64,000 bases of DNA from Cetobacterium_A somerae (lineage in GTDB: Bacteria > Fusobacteriota > Fusobacteriia > Fusobacteriales > Fusobacteriaceae), in NCBI RefSeq assembly GCF_044784365.2, contig NZ_CP173065.2, one strand, 5' to 3'. The translations under genes and the position numbers were made by a program. The stretch's first letter is position 1; the number at the start of each line of letters is the position of its first letter. The notes under the pieces are model-generated. The model saw nothing but the letters and a program-made list of their open reading frames with translations. It did no database searches and was not told the origin of the DNA. Positions 60,606 to 64,000 of the stretch are shown here, in pieces.

Positions 60606-61178
60606 TTACTCAGTTTTTTTATATTGATTAATTGAATTTTGATAAAATTTAATTTTTTCACTTAAAAAATGCCCATCCCTTTCTCCTGTGAATTTTCCCT
60701 GCGTTAAAATTTTTAAAAGAAAACTACCCATTACACTACTTAACATATCGTTTACAAAAGTTTCAGGAGAGTAATGAATTTTGTGTTCGTGAAAAACTCC
60801 AATAAAATGGTCTACTAAGTAGTTTTTAAAATCAATTGTTCTAAGAAATTTTTGATTCTCACTATCTGACAATTTTAGTTGAAGTCTAAAAATTATCTCA
60901 TGTTGATGTAAGAAATTTTGATAAAGTAGTATGCTTTTAGCTATATCTTGTTCTAACTCTCCCGTTAAACTTTCATGTAAAGAACGAATAATTTTACTCT
61001 CCTCTACAAATTTATTTATTATCTCCTCTAAAACTCTATTTTTAGTTCCAAACAATCTAAAAATAGTAACTTCGTTACACTCTGCTTCCTTGGCAATACG
61101 TTTTGTTGAAACTTTATCAAATCCCTCTTCTGAAAAGAGTCTTTGTGCACAATCTAAAATTTTATCCCGTGTTTTCAT
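60606..61178 (-). CDS. TetR-family transcriptional regulator of the lysine/butyrate locus
   Basis: 190 residues. The N-terminal TetR HTH reads ILDCAQRLFSEEGFDKVSTK, then RIAKEAECNEVTIFRLFGTK. The rest is a helical ligand domain. TetR repressors usually leave DNA when a small ligand, often an acyl-CoA or substrate, binds. It lies between the crt-hbd and atoDA-thl operons, and palindromes of one type lie at two nearby promoters, so local control is likely. Of two adjacent ATG codons after GGAGG, the second (61178) has the better spacing. Confidence 0.85.
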   Translation of the reverse strand: MKTRDKILDCAQRLFSEEGFDKVSTKRIAKEAECNEVTIFRLFGTKNRVLEEIINKFVEESKIIRSLHESLTGELEQDIAKSILLYQNFLHQHEIIFRLQLKLSDSENQKFLRTIDFKNYLVDHFIGVFHEHKIHYSPETFVNDMLSSVMGSFLLKILTQGKFTGERDGHFLSEKIKFYQNSINQYKKTE

Positions 61179-61219
61179 CATTCCTCCAGTTCTGCCCATA
61201 TTTTTAAATGTTATCCCAA

Positions 61220-61249
61220 TATATACCTTACTTTTGACTCTTTTGTCAA
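61220..61249 (-). promoter_or_regulatory. promoter of the TetR gene
   Basis: On the minus strand TTGACA (61244-61249) and TATATA (61220-61225) are 18 bases apart, again with AAGG before the -10. No full copy of the 16-bp palindrome lies here. Confidence 0.6.
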
Positions 61250-61356
61250 ATATTTTTTGGAAAAATAAAAATATTTTTTTATTTTAAAAAACTCTCTCTA
61301 ATTATATGTTTGTAACACCTTTTTTGTGTTCGAAAAAAATATTTTTTATTTCACTA

Positions 61357-61386
61357 TTGACATTTACTTTCTGTATGAGGTATATA
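61357..61386 (+). promoter_or_regulatory. promoter of the atoDA-thl operon
   Basis: TTGACA (61357-61362) and TATATA (61381-61386) are 18 bases apart with TGAGG before the -10. It is also framed by GTATGA/TCATAC. Confidence 0.75.
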
Positions 61387-61402
61387 TTCATACTGAAAAT
61401 AG

Positions 61403-61418
61403 GCAAGTATGTACTTGC
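61403..61418. promoter_or_regulatory. predicted TetR operator of the CoA-transferase operon
   Basis: GCAAGTATGTACTTGC has seven-base arms (GCAAGTA/TACTTGC) around TG. It matches the palindrome at 58661-58676 in 11 of 16 positions, with the differences nearly symmetrical. It begins 16 bases after the -10 element. Confidence 0.68.
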
Positions 61419-61442
61419 TAACTTAAACAAAGGAGTGAAGTT

Positions 61443-62093
61443 ATGAAAAAATTGGTCTCTGTTGATTTTGCAGCATCACTTATTAAAGACGGTTCATCTC
61501 TTATGACTGGAGGTTTTTTAAAGTGTGGCTCTCCTAAGGAGGTTATCGAAAAATTATTGGAAAATGGTACTAAGGACTTAACTCTTATTGCCAATGACAC
61601 AAGTTTTCCAGATTTTGAAAGAGGAAAGCTTGTTGTTAACAAAAGAATTAAAAAAGCTATTGTATCTCATATTGGTACTAACCCTGAAACTGGTAAGCAG
61701 ATGCATAGTGGTGAAATGGAAGTTGTTCTAGTTCCTCAAGGAACTCTTGCTGAAAGAATTAGAGCTGCTGGTGCTGGACTTGGTGGAATTTTAACTCCAA
61801 CTGGAATTGGAACTGTTGTTCAAGAGGGAAAAGAGGTTATTGAAGTCGATGGAAAGAAATATCTTCTTGAAAAACCATTAAGAGCTGATGTAGCACTTAT
61901 TTACGGAACAAAAGTTGATTCTTTTGGAAACGTATCATTTCACGGTTCAACTAGAAACTTTAATACTATAATGGCTACTGCTGCTGATACAGTAATTGTT
62001 GAAGCTGAAGAGATTATTGATGGATGTTTAGATCCTAACGAAGTGGTTATTCCAGGAATATTTGTGGACTATATCGTTAAGGGAGGAAGATAA
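61443..62093 (+). CDS. atoD: butyrate-acetoacetate CoA-transferase subunit A
   Basis: 216 residues. SLMTGGFLKCGSPKEVIEKL is the CoA-transferase alpha glycine motif, followed by LTLIANDTSF, LVPQGTLAERIRAAGAGLGG and ALIYGTKVDSFGNVSF. With AtoA it moves CoA from butyryl-CoA to acetoacetate, the product of Kce, giving butyrate and acetoacetyl-CoA. AAGGAG precedes the ATG. The atoA start follows its stop with no gap. Confidence 0.93.
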   Translation: MKKLVSVDFAASLIKDGSSLMTGGFLKCGSPKEVIEKLLENGTKDLTLIANDTSFPDFERGKLVVNKRIKKAIVSHIGTNPETGKQMHSGEMEVVLVPQGTLAERIRAAGAGLGGILTPTGIGTVVQEGKEVIEVDGKKYLLEKPLRADVALIYGTKVDSFGNVSFHGSTRNFNTIMATAADTVIVEAEEIIDGCLDPNEVVIPGIFVDYIVKGGR

Positions 62094-62759
62094 ATGGAAC
62101 TTACAAAAGAAAGAGTTAGAGAGATTATAGCTAGAAGAGTTGCTAAAGAATTTAAAGATGGAGATGTAGTTAATTTAGGAATTGGATTACCTACAGAAGT
62201 TGCTAACTATATCCCAGATTCTATATATGTTGCACTACAATCTGAAAATGGTTTAATTGGTATGGGGCCTACTCCTTGTGAAGCTGAAGAGGATTGTAGA
62301 ATATCTAATGCAGGGGGGTCATTAGTTACTATTGCTCCTGGAGGATGTTTCTTTGATAGCTTCACATCATTTGGAATCATTCGTGGTGGGCATGTAGATG
62401 CCACTGTTTTAGGAGCTTTACAAGTTGATGAAAAAGGAAATCTAGCAAACTGGATGGTTCCTGGGAAAATGGTTCCTGGAATGGGGGGAGCTATGGATTT
62501 AGTTGTAGGAGCTAAAAAAGTTATTATTGCTATGGAGCATACAGCTAAGGGAGCTCCAAAAATCTTAAAAAACTGTACGTTACCTCTTACAGCTGCTAGT
62601 GAAGTTAATATGATTATTACAGAAAAAGGTGTTATGGAAGTTACTGATAAAGGTATTATTTTAAAAGAACTTAGTCCATACTCATCTATTGAGGATATTG
62701 AAAAATCTACTGAAGCTACTTTAATTATTGATGAAGATTTAAAAGTTATGGAAGTATAA
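62094..62759 (+). CDS. atoA: butyrate-acetoacetate CoA-transferase subunit B
   Basis: 221 residues. VVNLGIGLPTEVANYIPDSI and the catalytic Glu in ALQSENGLIGMGPTP are characteristic of the beta subunit. GGSLVTIAPGGCFFDSFTSF, then GIIRGGHVDATVLGALQVDE and MVPGMGGAMDLVVGAKKVII follow. It carries the active-site Glu that forms the CoA thioester. GGGAGG lies at the end of atoD, and the two genes abut. In this pathway it both releases butyrate and recharges acetoacetate. Confidence 0.95.
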   Translation: MELTKERVREIIARRVAKEFKDGDVVNLGIGLPTEVANYIPDSIYVALQSENGLIGMGPTPCEAEEDCRISNAGGSLVTIAPGGCFFDSFTSFGIIRGGHVDATVLGALQVDEKGNLANWMVPGKMVPGMGGAMDLVVGAKKVIIAMEHTAKGAPKILKNCTLPLTAASEVNMIITEKGVMEVTDKGIILKELSPYSSIEDIEKSTEATLIIDEDLKVMEV

Positions 62760-62783
62760 ATTTACTAGGAGGTTTTTAAATAA

Positions 62784-63992
62784 ATGGAAAAAATCTATAT
62801 TGTAGCTGCAAAAAGAACTCCCATTGGATCTTTTTTAGGTTCTTTAAACAAAGTATCTCCAAGTCATTTAGCGGGAGAAGTTATAAAAAATATTCTTGAA
62901 GAAACTAAAGTTGACCCTAATAACTTAGATGAAGTTATTGTTGGAAATGTTTTATCTGCTGGACATGCTCAAGGAGTTGGAAGACAATCAGCTGTTAGGG
63001 GTGGGGTTCCTTACTCAGTTCCAGCTTACTCTTTAAATATTATCTGTGGAAGTGGAATGAAAGCTGTTATGTTAGCATATCAAATTATAAAATCTGGTGA
63101 AGCTTCTCTTATTTTAGCAGGTGGAACTGAATCTATGTCACAAGCTCCACATCTACTTAACCACAACATTAGAACAGGAATTAAAATGGGAGATTCTTTA
63201 GCTAAAGATCATATGATTTTAGATGCTTTAACAGATGCTTTCCATGGAGTTCACATGGGAATAACTGCTGAAAATATAGCTGAAAAGCATAATATCTCTA
63301 GAGAAGAACAAGATCAATTTTCTATAGAGTCTCAACAAAAGGCGATTGCTGCAATTGATAGTGGACGTTTCAAAGATGAGATTGTTCCTATTGAAGTAAA
63401 GGATAGAAAAGAAACAATAGTTGTTGATACAGATGAATATCCAAATAGAAAAACATCTTTAGAAAAACTTTCTCAACTTAGACCTGCATTTAAAAAAGAT
63501 GGTTCTGTTACAGCTGGAAACGCTTCTGGTATAAATGATGGAGCTGCAATTTTACTTATAGCTTCTGAATCAGCTGTTAAAAAATATAACTTAACTCCTT
63601 TAGTTGAGATTGTTGGAGTTGGACAAGGAGGAGTTGATCCTTTAGTTATGGGACTTGGACCTGTTCCAGCTATAAAAAATGTTTTAGATAAAACTGGAAT
63701 GAAATTAAAAGATATGGATATCTTAGAACTTAATGAAGCTTTTGCAGTTCAATCTCTTGGAGTTATGAAGGAGCTTTGTGAAATGTATTCAATAGACCCT
63801 GCTTGGTTTAACGATAAAACTAATGTTAACGGTGGAGCAATTGCTTTAGGACACCCTGTTGGTGCTAGTGGAGCTAGAATACTAACTACCCTTGTACATG
63901 AAATGAAAAAAAGAAAGTCTGAATATGGTTTAGCAAGTCTTTGTATCGGTGGAGGAATGGGGACTGCAATAATAGTAAAAAATGTTCAATAA
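62784..63992 (+). CDS. thlA: acetyl-CoA acetyltransferase (thiolase)
   Basis: 402 residues. The nucleophilic Cys is in SLNIICGSGMKAVMLAYQII. GGTESMSQAPHLL, NEAFAVQSLGV, NGGAIALGHPVGASGARIL (His) and SLCIGGGMGTA (second catalytic Cys) complete the degradative/biosynthetic thiolase pattern. It splits acetoacetyl-CoA with CoA into two acetyl-CoA, one of which returns to the Kce reaction. AGGAGG precedes the ATG. The window ends eight bases after the stop, so later genes of this operon may exist. Confidence 0.95.
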   Translation: MEKIYIVAAKRTPIGSFLGSLNKVSPSHLAGEVIKNILEETKVDPNNLDEVIVGNVLSAGHAQGVGRQSAVRGGVPYSVPAYSLNIICGSGMKAVMLAYQIIKSGEASLILAGGTESMSQAPHLLNHNIRTGIKMGDSLAKDHMILDALTDAFHGVHMGITAENIAEKHNISREEQDQFSIESQQKAIAAIDSGRFKDEIVPIEVKDRKETIVVDTDEYPNRKTSLEKLSQLRPAFKKDGSVTAGNASGINDGAAILLIASESAVKKYNLTPLVEIVGVGQGGVDPLVMGLGPVPAIKNVLDKTGMKLKDMDILELNEAFAVQSLGVMKELCEMYSIDPAWFNDKTNVNGGAIALGHPVGASGARILTTLVHEMKKRKSEYGLASLCIGGGMGTAIIVKNVQ

Positions 63993-64000
63993 AATATATT

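Noticed and set aside
1..64000. CRISPR array or prophage
   Set aside because: No regularly spaced repeats and no run of phage structural or integrase genes were found; the only mobile element seen is the IS at 41 kb.

Overview
The window is about 64 kb of very AT-rich bacterial chromosome. Genes are dense, intergenic gaps are short, AGGAGG-type ribosome binding sites are strong, and GTG or TTG starts are fairly frequent. A complete lysine-fermentation locus (kamABCDE, kdd, kce, kal), butyrate-type CoA enzymes, a fused glutathione synthetase (GshF) and several Na+-linked carriers point to an anaerobic amino-acid fermenter of the Fusobacteriota, such as Fusobacterium or Cetobacterium. The genus is an inference from content, not from a marker gene.

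Layout. 1-4.8 kb: the start of an EmrA/HlyD-like adaptor gene, divergent from a MacA/MacB-like efflux operon, then a coiled-coil protein. 5-10 kb: a mutarotase-like lipoprotein, a cysteine-rich protein and two large HTH regulators; a third regulator of the same family lies at 43-44.6 kb. 10-19 kb: an Mrp/NBP35 ATPase, a large PLD-helicase-DUF3427 protein, an AbgT carrier, a YjiH/YjiG pair with an M20 peptidase, and an XRE-methyltransferase fusion. 19-26 kb: a SigH-like sigma factor and a ppk1, sugar porter, P-type H+-ATPase operon. 26-28 kb: a purine salvage pair with a structured, terminator-bearing leader before the deaminase and a guanine-type riboswitch before the permease. 28-37 kb: a heterodimeric ABC exporter, a DAACS symporter, a CPA2 antiporter with a degenerate PTS-EIIA tail plus a Usp-like protein, and a frameshifted Na/Pi cotransporter. 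37-42.3 kb: gshF and a MATE pump whose promoter has been separated from them by a 1272-bp insertion sequence with 8-bp target duplications. 42.3-48.7 kb: an AIM24 protein, a regulator, tRNA-Leu, small envelope proteins, an amino-acid ABC transporter behind a histidine leader-peptide attenuator, and a frameshifted phzF. 48.8-64 kb: the lysine-to-butyrate pathway.

How the genes work together. Lysine is isomerised by KamA and then KamDE (kept active by KamB and KamC), oxidised by Kdd and cleaved by Kce with acetyl-CoA to acetoacetate and 3-aminobutyryl-CoA. Kal deaminates the latter to crotonyl-CoA. AtoDA moves CoA from butyryl-CoA to acetoacetate and thiolase returns acetyl-CoA; Crt and Hbd connect crotonyl-CoA and acetoacetyl-CoA. 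Butyryl-CoA dehydrogenase and its Etf partners are not in the window. A TetR regulator sits between the two arms. Matching 16-bp palindromes just downstream of the promoters of the kam operon and of atoDA-thl suggest that it controls both.

The most interesting findings are the histidine attenuator with a five-segment switching architecture (45.7-45.9 kb), the IS that split a promoter from its operon and carries a built-in hairpin over its transposase ribosome binding site (41 kb), the shared operator of the lysine regulon, and two genes interrupted by single-base changes in short homopolymers.
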